Shown here one piece after another: positions 41,672 to 51,928 of a stretch of 64,000 bases of DNA. The position numbers were made by a program, and so were the translations under genes. Each line of letters opens with the position of its first letter. Position 1 is the first letter of the stretch. The stretch is from positions 682,001 through 746,000 of the forward strand of contig JASISA010000026.1 of NCBI GenBank assembly GCA_031771865.1, read 5' to 3'. The notes beneath the pieces were generated by a model, which saw nothing but the letters and a program-made list of their open reading frames with translations, was not told the DNA's origin and did no database searches. Source of the DNA: Nothophaeocryptopus gaeumannii (Eukaryota > Ascomycota > Dothideomycetes > Mycosphaerellales > Mycosphaerellaceae).

Positions 41672-43064
41672 CTACTCTGGGAGAGCTTTTTGGGCAAAGA
41701 GATAGTTGAGCGCAGTGCGAGACATCGGCATGGGACATGACAGGTCGCTCAGTGCATCCAGTGCAAGTGTCTGTAATCATGATCAGCCGCTGTCAAGGGC
41801 AGTGTTCCACTCGGTCAAGCAACTTTGCTTACCATTTCCGTGATGACCATCTCAACGACCTTCGAACTCGTCAGAGATTGTGAGCTATTATGTATTATCT
41901 GAGCTCCGACGATCTCAAACATCTTACTTGCTCCAGCCGCAGTCATTACGAATCGATAGAAGACTCCAGCATCCAGGTCCAGGGTCTCGATCAAAGAGAA
42001 TGCTTCCAGAGCTGCGGCGAGATGCGTGCCCTTGAGGATGGCTTTGATCGTCTCTGCAGTGGCTCCTTTGCTATCGCCTGGCAAGTTCGGACGGCCTCTC
42101 GAGGGCGGTATTCCATTGCTAAGCCGAGAATGATAGAGATGAATGGTAGCACAGTCATCATGAGTCCCCAGGTCACCTCTGCTCTTCGCAGCGAGGAAAA
42201 TCTGTTGAGCAATGGTGGAGAGGAAAAGAGGATGGCGCTCTCTCTGGGCGTTCGAGACCACCAGATCCTGAGAGACATTAGCTGTTGAATTGCAGAAGAC
42301 TCCGTGACACTACCTACCAGATCTTTGAGAATGATCGCAAGAGACGAGTATGGCGGATGATCCAAATCGCAGAGATGTGGCATTCTCTCCCCATACAGCC
42401 AACTAGCGGCATCACTCCTCATGACATCGGTCGTCAAGTTTTCTAAGTCCAAGCCAAGCGAGATTGCTAATGCCGTGCTCTCCACCGCCGCTGTTATATG
42501 CACTCCGACGAGGATCTGATGTACCATCTTTAATGCGAAAGCGCTTCCCACCGCAGCCGGAATGTGGAAAAGGTTCGAACTGATCGCCTCGAGGACTTCT
42601 CTGGCTGGTGGAGATATCGAGCTGGCCCCTGATACTAGAATTGACAATGTTCCATCAGCCGCTCGATTGGCTCCACCAGATACTGGACAATCCAAAAGTG
42701 TGACGTCGCTGCGGCCAAGGGTGATTAATGTATGTTGCATTGCTTTGGCATTTTCTGGTGAGGCGGTGATACAAAGCAGAATAGTACCCTTCGTAGGTAG
42801 GACTGGACCGACTTCTATGATTACTTTGGACGCCTGGTCCGCAGTTGCAACCATGACGACCAGCACGCAACAGTTCGACTGCTCAACCACCTCTCGCGGA
42901 CTTCGAGCTGTTCGGCCTCCCTTTCTCGCAAACTCAGCCACGGATTGCTCTTGAACATCGTATCCGGTAACATTGAAACTTCTCTGGGCAAGTCGTGTTG
43001 CCATTCCCATGCCCATGCTGCCTAAGCCAATGAAACCGACATTTGTAATATCGTTGGCGGCCAT
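41672..43064 (-). CDS. 3-hydroxyisobutyrate-dehydrogenase-like enzyme with duplicated C-terminal domain
   Basis: Three exons (43064-42318, 42267-41833, 41770-41672) give 426 residues; a start at 43088 adds eight. The N-terminal NAD-binding domain has V-G-F-I-G-L-G-S-M-G-M-G-M-A, and D-C-P-V-S-G-G substrate loop. The first all-helical domain has the catalytic lysine in L-K-M-V-H-Q. A linker (I-L-K-D-L-D-L-V-V) leads to the end of domain one. A second, divergent copy follows (L-K-G-T-H-L-A-A-A-L-E-A-F-S-L-I-E, then K-V-V-E-M-V and L-A-L-D-A-L-S-D). Related twin-domain proteins occur in fungi near sugar-acid genes. It probably oxidises or reduces a beta-hydroxy acid with NAD(P). Confidence 0.8.
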
Positions 43065-43531
43065 GCTTCGAATTGGCCCCATTCGCATTCTCGTTCAATC
43101 AATTTAAATCGAGTCCTTGAAAGAATCATTCAAGTAACTGTAGTATGATTCAAAATTCATTAATCGCATAGCAGCTCGAATCAAGTCTTTGCATGTGCAA
43201 CGCACGTACCAAGATTTTCTTGCCATCGAATTGTCAAGGCAATGCTTGCACGGAATAATGGCGGGCCAGTTTGCACTCAACAATGACACGCCCCGAGAAT
43301 CTTGAAGGAGTGCCAATCACATTCGCATCGCCATACTGAGTGCAAGTGCGATCTGCTGTACGTCGTGGTCAGCGGCAAAGAACACTGCCGAACGGACATA
43401 CCGCATTAGGCAATACCTTCCGCCAAGACCATTCTCGAGGAACTGACAGTCTGTACGCAAAAGCGTATACATAGCATCAGCTCAGAGATCCAAGGCACGC
43501 ATGCAAAGCAGCCAATCGTAGAAGCGAAGTC
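43065..43531. promoter_or_regulatory. Divergent promoter with CGG-N5-CCG palindrome
   Basis: This 467 bp interval separates the HIBADH-like gene and the aldehyde dehydrogenase. A CGGACATACCG inverted repeat at 43393-43403 has the form bound by Zn2Cys6 dimers. Whether QutA uses it is unknown. Confidence 0.45.
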
Positions 43532-45296
43532 ATGGCGTCGAAATACCAAACCGGTCTCGTTGTGGGAGGACGTCTCGTTCAAGCTCGCTCAGGCGAAACA
43601 TTCGATGTCTTCGTAAGTAACCTTTCAGTACCCTACGAATTGTTATGACACTGAACCAGACGTTCAGAATCCTGTCTCTGGAGATGTCGTTGCTAGGATG
43701 CCTCTCGCTGGACAGGAGGACATTGATGACGCAGTCGCCGCCGCTGCTCATGCCCAGCCTGCCTGGGCAGCTCAGCCTGCATACGTGCGAGCTGCTGCCG
43801 TAAGAAAATTCGCGGACTTGATGGAGAAGAATGCATCCGCACTGGGCGAGGCATGTTGAAGAGTGACTTTTCCTCTGCTGGCAAGCTGGACTGACTCTTT
43901 CGCAGCTGGATCGAGTATGCATGGGCAAACCCGTTGCCGCTTCGGCGATGGAGGTCGAAGGGGCATGCAAGCATACTCGCTTCTTTGCGAATCAAGTTGA
44001 GATGACTTACGGTCAAACGTCCTTGAACGTTCCTGGACATTTGAACATGTCTTTGAGACAGCCTTTTGGTGTTGTTGCGGCCATCATCCCATGGAATTTT
44101 CCCATACAAATCGTAAGCTCAACACCTTTCTTGAAGCCTGCAGACCATTCCAGTTGACAATATTTTCAGTTCTGCCACGAAGTACCTCCAGCCTGCGGTG
44201 CTGGTAACGCAATCATCCTCAAGACTTCCGAGAAGAGCCCACTGAGTGTGAGTGCCACCCTTCCACCTCAATCACTCTACTTCTACTGATATCAATTCAG
44301 GGTGTACTCCTAGCACAACTAGCCCTCGAGGCAGGCTTCCCTCCAGGAATTGTCAACGTCGTCTCCGGCAAAGGGCCTACCGGCCATCTCCTATCATCCC
44401 ACATGAAGATCCGCAAAATCGGCTTCACAGGCTCCGTACGAGCTGGACGAGCAGTACTGGAGGCAGCAGCAAAATCCAACCTGAAAGTGGTTGGCTTGGA
44501 GCTCGGTGGCAAATCGCCATGTGTCGTGTTCGCTGATGCGGATTTGGAGGCTGCGGCGTCGGCAGGACTTCCATCACGTTTAGTGAGTCCGTCCCCGAAA
44601 ACTGCACCTCAAACATAGACTAACAATATCCAGACTCCGGCCAGATCTGCACTGCTTCCTCCCGCATTTACGTCCAAGAAAGCGCAGCTGCAGAATTCAA
44701 GAAGCTTCTCATCAAGAAATTCGAAGAGATCAGACAAGGGAACCCAGAAGACAGCAACGTCGGCATAGGACCTCAAGCCGATGCCATTCAAGCCGAAGCA
44801 GTCGCCAAGTACCTCACCATCGGGCAAGAAGAAGGCAACGTCTTGACGGGCGGCCAAAAGTCATCTGTCGGGAAGAATTTTATTCAACCGACAATCTTCG
44901 ATGGCGTGTCCGCAAATGCTCGAATCAATTTCGAAGAAGTGTTCGGTCCGGTGCTGGTGGTGCATACTTTCAAGACTGCAGCAGAAGCGATTCAGTTTGC
45001 GAATGATACGGAATGTGAGTGTCCCAATCGCGTAATGACAAGACACTCTTTGCTGACGGTACTCAGATGGCTTGTACGCTTCGGTATTTAGCTCCAACAT
45101 CGATGTGGCACTCCATGTAGCACGATCACTCGAGGCTGGCAATGTTGGTGTGAACTGTACCTCCCCATTTGATGCTTATGAGCTACCATTCGGAGGGTAC
45201 AAGATGTCAGGTATTGGGCGTACGAAGGGATCGAATGCGGTGCCGGAATGGACTGAGGATAAGTCGGTTTATGTGCGACAGAAGCCTGTAGCATGA
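43532..45296 (+). CDS. Aldehyde dehydrogenase, possible 1-nt frameshift
   Basis: Seven exons: 43532-43612, 43668-43850, 43906-44112, 44170-44247, 44301-44582, 44634-45014, 45067-45296, about 480 residues. Family landmarks are I-I-P-W-N-F-P, L-K-T-S-E-K-S-P-L-S, F-T-G-S-V-R-A-G-R, the general base in L-E-L-G-G-K-S-P, the nucleophile in S-G-Q-I-C-T-A, and E-V-F-G-P-V-L. Intron 2 uses a GC donor (GCATGT at 43851). Exon 5 ends one base out of phase: the expected T-S-I-T-F-N-S-G-Q-I-C is readable only if one base is restored near 44562-44571. A later in-phase acceptor (44643) would keep the frame but drop N-S-G-Q. It oxidises an aldehyde with NAD(P); substrate unknown. Confidence 0.8.
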
Positions 45297-45331
45297 TCGT
45301 AGCGGTAGTGACTGGGCGGATTGCATTGCTG

Positions 45332-46363
45332 CTATGTCAAAGAGTGCCAGCCCAGCTGCTGGCTGATCTTCTTGTAAGATGTTACAGCACGCTGAGCAAA
45401 ATGATCAGGCACAGACGCGTCTCCTGGGACTTTGAGATCTTGGTGGAACACTTCCATACTGATCCATCCTCGGTATCCAACATCATTGACGATAGTCTTG
45501 GCAACATCAACAATCGGTAGATAGCCCCCTCGATCCTCCTCGAACGGAAAGAGTCGTGCTGAGCGTGACCAAGTCATCCGAGGAGCATCGCCATCTCTAT
45601 ACAACTCATGCCCCGGCACCAGTGGAGCTGCCAACCCCTCCGCATCCGAGAGTTGAACGTAGAAGATCTTGCTTGGCTCAAGCTCAGTCATCATCAGAGC
45701 TAAAGAAGCAGCCATATCACTCTCCGCGTGCGAGGTCTTCCCATCAGTGGAACATGGATCACCGTACACCCGGCCAGCAATGTGAAACGTATCCAAGCAT
45801 AGACCGAAGTTATCTCTGTTGACACGCTTCACGACTTCGTAGCTATGCTCCCACAGACCTAGATGTGTGCCCCAAGCAACCGATTAATACGCAAGCTTGA
45901 TGGAAGGAGAAGCCGATCCAGTCAAATCGGCCAGCTCGATCATGTCCGCGACTATGACATCCATGTCGCCAGTAGTACCGTTTGTCGCGAAATTGCTTGG
46001 TATCTGGATCGTATCTGCAAGAAGAGCGTGTGCGACATCAATCCAATGGCGCATACGGTCGAGAGCTTGAGCATGCTTGGCTCTATCAATCCACCCCTCG
46101 TAGAAAGCAAATGGTTGAAGCACGATGATTTTGAGACCAAGCTGTACGCAGAGATCGTGAACTTTTCCAGCTGACTCGACGATGGTTGCATGATTTGCAT
46201 TGCCGTGTGTTCTCTGTGCAAATTCTTCCAGATGCTCGTACACAATCTCGATGCCTTTGATGTTGTGCTTGGCAGCGGCTCCCAAGACGTCTTTGATTGC
46301 ATGTCCTCCTTCAGGCTTTCCCAGGCTCACGGTGGCCGTTGCAACAGGTAGAATGTTCGGCAT
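45332..46363 (-). pseudogene. qutC: 3-dehydroshikimate dehydratase (QutC-like) with nonsense codon
   Basis: An intronless frame of 344 codons from MPNILPVATATVSLGKPEGG (upstream Met 46414 also in frame). It belongs to the TIM-barrel sugar isomerase-like family (PF01261) and resembles fungal QutC/Qa-4: G-I-E-I-V-Y-E-H-L-E, L-Q-P-F-A-F-Y-E-G-W, S-N-F, G-L-C-L-D-T-F-H-I, F-Y-V-Q-L-S-D-A-E, and I-S-M-E-V-F-H. The enzyme converts 3-dehydroshikimate to protocatechuate. Codon 160 (45884-45886) is TAA in I-K-L-A-Y-stop-S-V-A-W-G-T-H, where the family has Y-E-A-x-A-W-G. That glutamate is expected to be the first metal ligand. A 33 bp intron removing it would be too short and would delete the ligand. 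Confidence 0.85.
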
Positions 46364-47085
46364 CGTGATCTCCCCAGTAATCTGGGCCCTTCCTTCGTCG
46401 GGCTTTGGCTGCATGGATATCGATTCTTCAATGTTGCTTCTCCTGCGCAGCCGGCTTGCGATATAGGCTAGAATTCTGGATCAATGCATGTAGATCAAAT
46501 CTTTCCAATGACCATTTTGCGTGTCGTCAAAGCCTACTCCAAAATGTCTACACCATTGAGCTGACTCATCCATCTCAAGGGCGTGGAGAGGACGTAGAGT
46601 TGAATCCATCGGCAGAAATCTTTGCCGACACCAATGTACCACAGTAGAGCGCGCCAATCCTTCGCTATCCGTCTATAGCGAGACTCCTCGGTGACAAAAT
46701 AAGCCGAACACTTCGGATTGTTGAACTCCTCTGTTTGACCGTAACAACGACACCGGAATCCCATAGCAGGAGACTAACAATATTGTTCTTAGCATGCCTA
46801 CGAGACGCTAAAAGTATATCGAGTTTGAAGGGCAAATAACGACGATCTGAAGTGTTGTCATACAGCACTGTTTTGGTGAAGAGTGTTCGGCTTTTTTTGT
46901 CACCGAGAAGCGAGAGCAATGTCAGCAAGCCCATCTTCCGAAATCGAATATGCCGAAGTTCTGAGGATTCTAAGGCGCGGGTATAACCCCATGGGGAAGG
47001 TCTGGTGGAAGTCCGTATTCATATGAAGAAGTCATCATGAGAGATTGAAGGTGTTGCAGGCAAAGCAACATTTAGGCAAACGATC
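46364..47085. promoter_or_regulatory. Divergent region between qutC and SDR
   Basis: This 0.72 kb should contain both promoters. Short ORFs only. I see no clear operator. Confidence 0.4.
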
Positions 47086-48038
47086 ATGATGACTTCGTAC
47101 GGTCTGTTGCAAGGAAAGGTCGCAATCGTAACAGGAGCCGCAAGTGGTACGTTGTCCCCCAAGATTGCCTGCGAAAAGATTATCGCTGACAGATGATCGT
47201 TTCAGGCTTCGGAGTCGGTATCGCAACTGTGTTGCATGCAGAAGGCGCCAGTATCGTCATTGCCGATATCAACAAAGAAGCGGGCGAGAAGTGACTTCAC
47301 CCCTTCCTTCAACCTCAATCCCACACATCTAGCTGATTTGGCCCGCAGACTCGCCGAATCACTCAGCACAAATGGCCCTCGCTGCATCTTCATCGAAACA
47401 AACGTCACCAAAGCCTCCGACTGGAAAAACCTCGTAGACCAAACCCTCTCCACTTTCGGATCTCTCGACATCCTAGTCAACAACGCCGGCTGGACGTACA
47501 AGAAAAGAGACACCCTCACTGTCTCCGAAGAAGAATACGACCGCGTTTTCGACATCAACGTCCGAAGCATCTTCCATTCCACCAACGCCGTCCTCCCGCA
47601 CTTCATCTCCCAATCTCGCGGCTCAATCGTCAACATCTCCTCCAGCATAACCATGAAACCTACTCCTGGATTGACCTGGTATGGAGCGACCAAAGGCGCG
47701 GTCGATTTGATCACTCGCCACCTCGCGAGGGAATACTCGTCTCATGGGATTCGAATCAATGCAGTAGCGCCTTCGATCAGCCACACGCCACTCATGAGGG
47801 AGTTTCTGGGGGCAGAGCCGACGCAGAATGGATTGGATAGTACGGCTGCTGAGGTTCCGGTAGGCAGGCTTTGTACGCCCATGGATATTGCGAAGGCAAC
47901 GCTGTATTTTGTGGCACCACATTTTAACGATTTTCAGACGTAAGTAAAGTCTAGTCGTTCATGAAGTGCGATTGAGCGAAAGCTGACTTGGAATGCAGAG
48001 GCATCATCTTGCGTGCTGATGGAGGCAATTACGCTTGA
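47086..48038 (+). CDS. Short-chain dehydrogenase/reductase
   Basis: Four exons (47086-47146, 47206-47290, 47349-47939, 47999-48038) with consistent phases give 258 residues. The NAD(P)-binding T-G-A-A-S-G-F-G-V-G-I is split by intron 1. D-I-N-K follows strand two, suggesting NAD preference, and N-N-A-G-W and the catalytic S-S-S-I, Y-G-A-T-K are all present. The C-terminal R-A-D-G-G-N-Y-A is the classic SDR end. It is closest in pattern to the FabG/3-oxoacyl-type fungal SDRs. It may oxidise or reduce a hydroxyl in the cluster pathway. Reading through intron 2 gives a longer false ORF. Confidence 0.9.
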
Positions 48039-48452
48039 GGGTCAGGTAGTGGTTGCACTCGATGTATTGAACTCCTGTTCCTATCGAATCCGAGAAGGTG
48101 ACCATCTTCCAATCTTCTTTGGTGTCTCATATTGAGTCTCGAACCATTTGGGCTCAACTGGTTGCGAAGTGGTCCAAGCATGCCAGCTTGATGATACAGT
48201 CCACCGTGCACCTTTCCAAAGCCTTCCTAATAGGCCTAGAACGCGGCTGTGCTTTCGCACGCGCGGGCACCATGCGAATAACAGACTTCCGAATGACGAG
48301 CATCTGAAGGGATCTGTTGATCAGATCCTGACAGTGCGCTCCCAGTTCAGAATGACAAAAATCTCCAGCAACTTCGAGAGCAGGCAAGCATCGAGTCCAT
48401 GGTCCAGCGTATAATAACCTGTCTCCGCTCCTAGTGCCCAGGCGATAGCGCT
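48039..48452. other. Convergent spacer after the cluster
   Basis: This 0.41 kb marks the right edge of the quinate cluster. No gene is recognised. Confidence 0.4.
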
Positions 48453-48998
48453 TCAAGTAGAGGACTCATCAAGTCTCGATCGATTCTCCTCAGCCCACGC
48501 GCGAGCAGCGGCCTTGAAATTCTTCTTCTCCCGCGCCAAGCTCATATGATGCAGTTCCACCGACTCCTGCGCAAATCTGAGGCTTTCAAACACCAGTCTC
48601 CCAACAGGAGTAGGTACCCCTTCCCTCGCTTCCTCGATTGTCTCGTCAAGCACATCCATGACTTCCCTGATGATCTCCTTGTCGCGCTGGCGGGCGAGCT
48701 TCTCAAGGAAACCGTTCTTTTTAGGACGAACAAGTTCTTTTCGGAGGTGATCCGTGTTCCGTGGGGGAGGTTCAGATGATGCGGATGGCTGGGCATTGGG
48801 ATCGCCTTGGACTGGATCGCCGTCGTCTTCTTCGCTCTCGCCGTTCGAACGCATAGCTGGTGCTACGGTCTGCGATGTCGTGTGCTGGGTATTCTTTGGG
48901 ATCTTGGAGTCTCTACGCTCGGTTGTGCGCTTGGATGGACCAGCGGGAGCCTTTTTCTTGAGCGCCTTAGCTGCTTTTGCTTGTTCTCTCTCCGCCAT
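48453..48998 (-). CDS. Unknown charged protein
   Basis: A 181-residue intronless ORF starting MAEREQAKAAKALKKKAPAG. It has a lysine-rich N-terminus, an acidic Ser/Glu-rich middle, and a helical C-terminal half (L-R-K-E-L-V-R-P-K-K-N-G-F-L-E-K-L, then I-R-E-V-M-D-V-L-D-E-T-I-E-E-A). It is probably a conserved fungal protein of unknown function; composition suggests a nuclear or cytosolic protein. No domain I can name. Confidence 0.6.
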   Translation of the reverse strand: MAEREQAKAAKALKKKAPAGPSKRTTERRDSKIPKNTQHTTSQTVAPAMRSNGESEEDDGDPVQGDPNAQPSASSEPPPRNTDHLRKELVRPKKNGFLEKLARQRDKEIIREVMDVLDETIEEAREGVPTPVGRLVFESLRFAQESVELHHMSLAREKKNFKAAARAWAEENRSRLDESST

Positions 48999-49403
48999 CT
49001 CTCTTATCTCTCTGCGACCAGGGCTATGTGGTGGAATCTCGTTGACTCTTGTTCAAGCAAGTTCGTGAGATCTAGTTCGAGTCGAGGAGCGGGAGCCGCC
49101 AACGGTGGCGGAAGATTCGATTGACGCTAAACTGTTCTCTTTAAAGTCTGTGCGTTAAGTGAATAAGCCTGCAACATCAGAGCAAAGCCTGTGGCCGCCA
49201 AACAGGGAGTGGTGGAGCGCGCGAGACGCATCTCGCAGCAGTCGGCAGGCGCGCGACGCAGCCAAGTGCGATTCCGTCGCATGGCTGGAACTGCCTTCCT
49301 GGAGAGTGCAGTTGCAAGCGTTGGGGAAGTTGGTCGGCGTTGACGTACCGCCCTTAGTTTTCTCTGAGATTTCTGTCTACACAGATATCATAAGGTATCT
49401 GCT
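48999..49403. other. Spacer, no gene recognised
   Basis: This 0.4 kb holds the promoter of the charged protein and the 3' end of GCP4. Confidence 0.4.
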
Positions 49404-51557
49404 TCAGACAAGATCACGATTCTCCGCAGCCGCCATTCTCCCAAACTCAAGCTTCATCAACAGCCTATCAACACCACCGCCCTTCCACGGCTGGAAGTCT
49501 CCACCAATGTCCAGATACCTCATGGCACCCAACCTGTCTTCATCAAGTTGTCGAAGCCTTTGGATCACAGAACTCAAGTCATTGTCCATCTTCTTCCTCG
49601 CCCGATCAAGCTCGTGACTGATACGCTGCTCTTCTGCGGCAGTGTGCGCGCTTTCGCTACTTGCTAGATTCTCCAGGTCAAGCTTCTGCTGAAGGTCCAG
49701 GAGTCGAGTGAAGAACGCGATGAAGTTGTCGACATTTCCGAGGAGGGATCGGAGGTTCTTGGTGTATTCAAGATCAGAGAGCAGGATTGCATACACCAAT
49801 GCGGCCAAGAATGCTCGATGACCCGAGGCTAGTGTTTCTGGATCGCGCTGCGCAGGTCTGTCACTTGACATGGCGCTAAGGGTCGAACCGTCAGGGTCGG
49901 GAGGTGGCTGCTCGACCCAGTCTTTGAAATGCGCACATGATCCGCGGATGATCTCACCTTCGAAAAAAGCTGCTGTCTCCGAGAGCAGGAAATGGGCGGC
50001 ACTACATGTCGCCCAGACTTTCCGCATGGCCAAGTTTCGCTGCCTGTTCTTTGGCCTCGTATCTGATGTCCCGGCAGCCGTCGCTGGATGATTTCGTCGA
50101 GCCGGTGTTTGCTTCCATAGGTCGCTCAGTCTTTGATGACCTCTTCGAATTGCGAGCAGGTATGAGCTGATGGAAGAGTACGTTGCGATGTCTTCAGAAG
50201 ATAAGAAGAGATCCATCGGCGGGGCAACTGTGATGGTGAGCTCTGTTGGGTTAGGAAACAGTAGATTGTTGAATGGCGTTGGCGATATGTCTGGCGCCTG
50301 ACCACGAAAACTATCAGAGGTCGAGGGCCTGGAGGTGCTGGATGTCGCGTTGACTAGAGATACATGGCTTTCGGCGTAGTCCAGTGCTTGGTCCTCATCT
50401 TCTTCGTCGCGTCCTGCCAAAGATCTCCACACTTGCCGAAGCGTTTGATTTAGCTCCGAATCTTTGATCGACAACCCTTGAAGAGCTTTGACAGGGTCTT
50501 GTGCCAGGAGTCGTCCCATGTTCTCTTGACGTGTTTGTACTCTTTCTTCTGCCTCGTTGATGAGCCCGACTGCAAAGTTACCGCGGTCCAGTAGCAGAAA
50601 TTGTCGCAGGCATTCAAGCAGCTGAATTGTTGCGCTTACTGGTAGTAAGTGCTGTAACACGTTCTGTGAGAGCGACAATCGAATGTCGGCGATGGCTCGA
50701 GCAAATGCTGAAGGTATGATTGGGAGCGTGAGAGAAGAGAGATGTTGCAAATGGGTCGATGCAAGCTCGCTATCGTTGATAGAAGACGCCGAAAGACTTG
50801 TGGAAAGCTGACTTAGCCTGCGATAGCTCTCGACCTGATGCAATGACTTGCCGATGAAGAGAATCGAAGTTGCAGTGCTAGATATCACGCATCCTGGTAA
50901 CAGTGCCCGATTCTTGGTGAAGCTGCGCTCTGCTGTTCCATCTGCCTGGATGAAGAAGTCTTTCGTTCCATATACTGGCAGTCGACCGTAGATGACCCAG
51001 GAAGACAGCTGCCTCAGCCACGCGGTCTCTGCAACCCGAGCGAGCTCTTTGGCCGCCGCCTCGACTTCAGGATAGCCCGTCTGGGTGTCTGATCGCAATC
51101 TGTCGATGATTAGAGCGCTAGTACATTTGTCGTTCGGACTGCTCGTTCCTCTGGTAGGTAGCATGTAGTATGCGATCTCCCAGTACCAGGCCATCAGCCG
51201 ATGCCAGTCGTCGAACTCGGAGACGACAGCTGCCAGGGGCACAATCTCATATGCGCCAACCAGAGTAGCATCCTTCTTCAGAATCCGGCTTTCGACATCC
51301 ACTATCTTCTTCTGAAAGCGGCTCAGATGAGTTTGCTGGATGGAGGTCGCTACTGCTCGGCAGATGATGGAGTCATGCACGGATGAGACGGCGTCCAGGT
51401 GACGCTTCAGCTTACGGTGCGTCTCAGAAAGCCTGCCGATGGATTGGAGGAGTCCCTGTTCTGATGGAGAAAGCAGAGGAAAGTCATCATCTTGCCCGTT
51501 TCTGCCGAACAAAGGTGATGGGTGGCCCGAGAGCGCCAGCAGGACCTCGTGAAGCAT
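49404..51557 (-). CDS. GCP4: Gamma-tubulin complex component 4
   Basis: 717 residues in one exon from the ATG at 51557, M-L-H-E-V-L-L-A-L-S-G-H-P-S-P-L-F, the hallmark start of GCP4. The GRIP1 region includes the spacer with L-S-P-S-E-Q-G-L-L, A-W-Y-W-E-I and W-L-R-Q-L-S-S-W-V-I-Y-G, and the C-terminal GRIP2 helices contain S-I-S-S-Y-L-L-A-I-R-R and A-F-L-A-A-L-V. GCP4 is part of the gamma-tubulin ring complex that nucleates microtubules at spindle pole bodies. An in-frame stop-free extension upstream has no ATG. Nothing unusual. Confidence 0.92.
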   Translation of the reverse strand: MLHEVLLALSGHPSPLFGRNGQDDDFPLLSPSEQGLLQSIGRLSETHRKLKRHLDAVSSVHDSIICRAVATSIQQTHLSRFQKKIVDVESRILKKDATLVGAYEIVPLAAVVSEFDDWHRLMAWYWEIAYYMLPTRGTSSPNDKCTSALIIDRLRSDTQTGYPEVEAAAKELARVAETAWLRQLSSWVIYGRLPVYGTKDFFIQADGTAERSFTKNRALLPGCVISSTATSILFIGKSLHQVESYRRLSQLSTSLSASSINDSELASTHLQHLSSLTLPIIPSAFARAIADIRLSLSQNVLQHLLPVSATIQLLECLRQFLLLDRGNFAVGLINEAEERVQTRQENMGRLLAQDPVKALQGLSIKDSELNQTLRQVWRSLAGRDEEDEDQALDYAESHVSLVNATSSTSRPSTSDSFRGQAPDISPTPFNNLLFPNPTELTITVAPPMDLFLSSEDIATYSSISSYLLAIRRGHQRLSDLWKQTPARRNHPATAAGTSDTRPKNRQRNLAMRKVWATCSAAHFLLSETAAFFEGEIIRGSCAHFKDWVEQPPPDPDGSTLSAMSSDRPAQRDPETLASGHRAFLAALVYAILLSDLEYTKNLRSLLGNVDNFIAFFTRLLDLQQKLDLENLASSESAHTAAEEQRISHELDRARKKMDNDLSSVIQRLRQLDEDRLGAMRYLDIGGDFQPWKGGGVDRLLMKLEFGRMAAAENRDLV

Positions 51558-51928
51558 GATGCCAGCAGACACGCGTAGCTATGGCCGCGTTGAAGACAGC
51601 GCGTTTGGCTGTAGCATTGATGACCAGATGCCTTCGGTGGTCGAAACAGAAGAGCGCGTTCAAAGCCTCTCTGGACATTCATGCCCCGGATCTGGTCGTC
51701 AAGGTCGTCAAGTCGTCAACGGCGGATATGGGTTTGATGGAGGAAGTTCATTCCAAATGTTTGGCACGAGGGCAGAGGTCAGTTGGAAATCGCGACTTCA
51801 CGTGCTCTTGGCAGATCTGGTCAGTGCTTCCTTGATGGAGGGGTCAGCAGCGGATCTGCACCCGCCACCTTCTTCCTCCAGTCCCATTGCAGCTGCTACC
51901 ATCACGCAGTTGGCTGGAAGGTGTGGAT
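51558..51928. promoter_or_regulatory. Divergent region GCP4 / unknown gene
   Basis: This 371 bp separates two start codons on opposite strands. Only short overlapping ORFs occur. Confidence 0.35.

Noticed and set aside
45852..45884. 33 bp intron that would remove the qutC stop
   Set aside because: Shorter than any reliable intron here and would delete the conserved Y-E-A-x-A-W-G block.
47236..47943. 235-codon ORF as the SDR gene start
   Set aside because: It reads through intron 2 and lacks the NAD-binding G-x-x-x-G-x-G; the four-exon model restores it.
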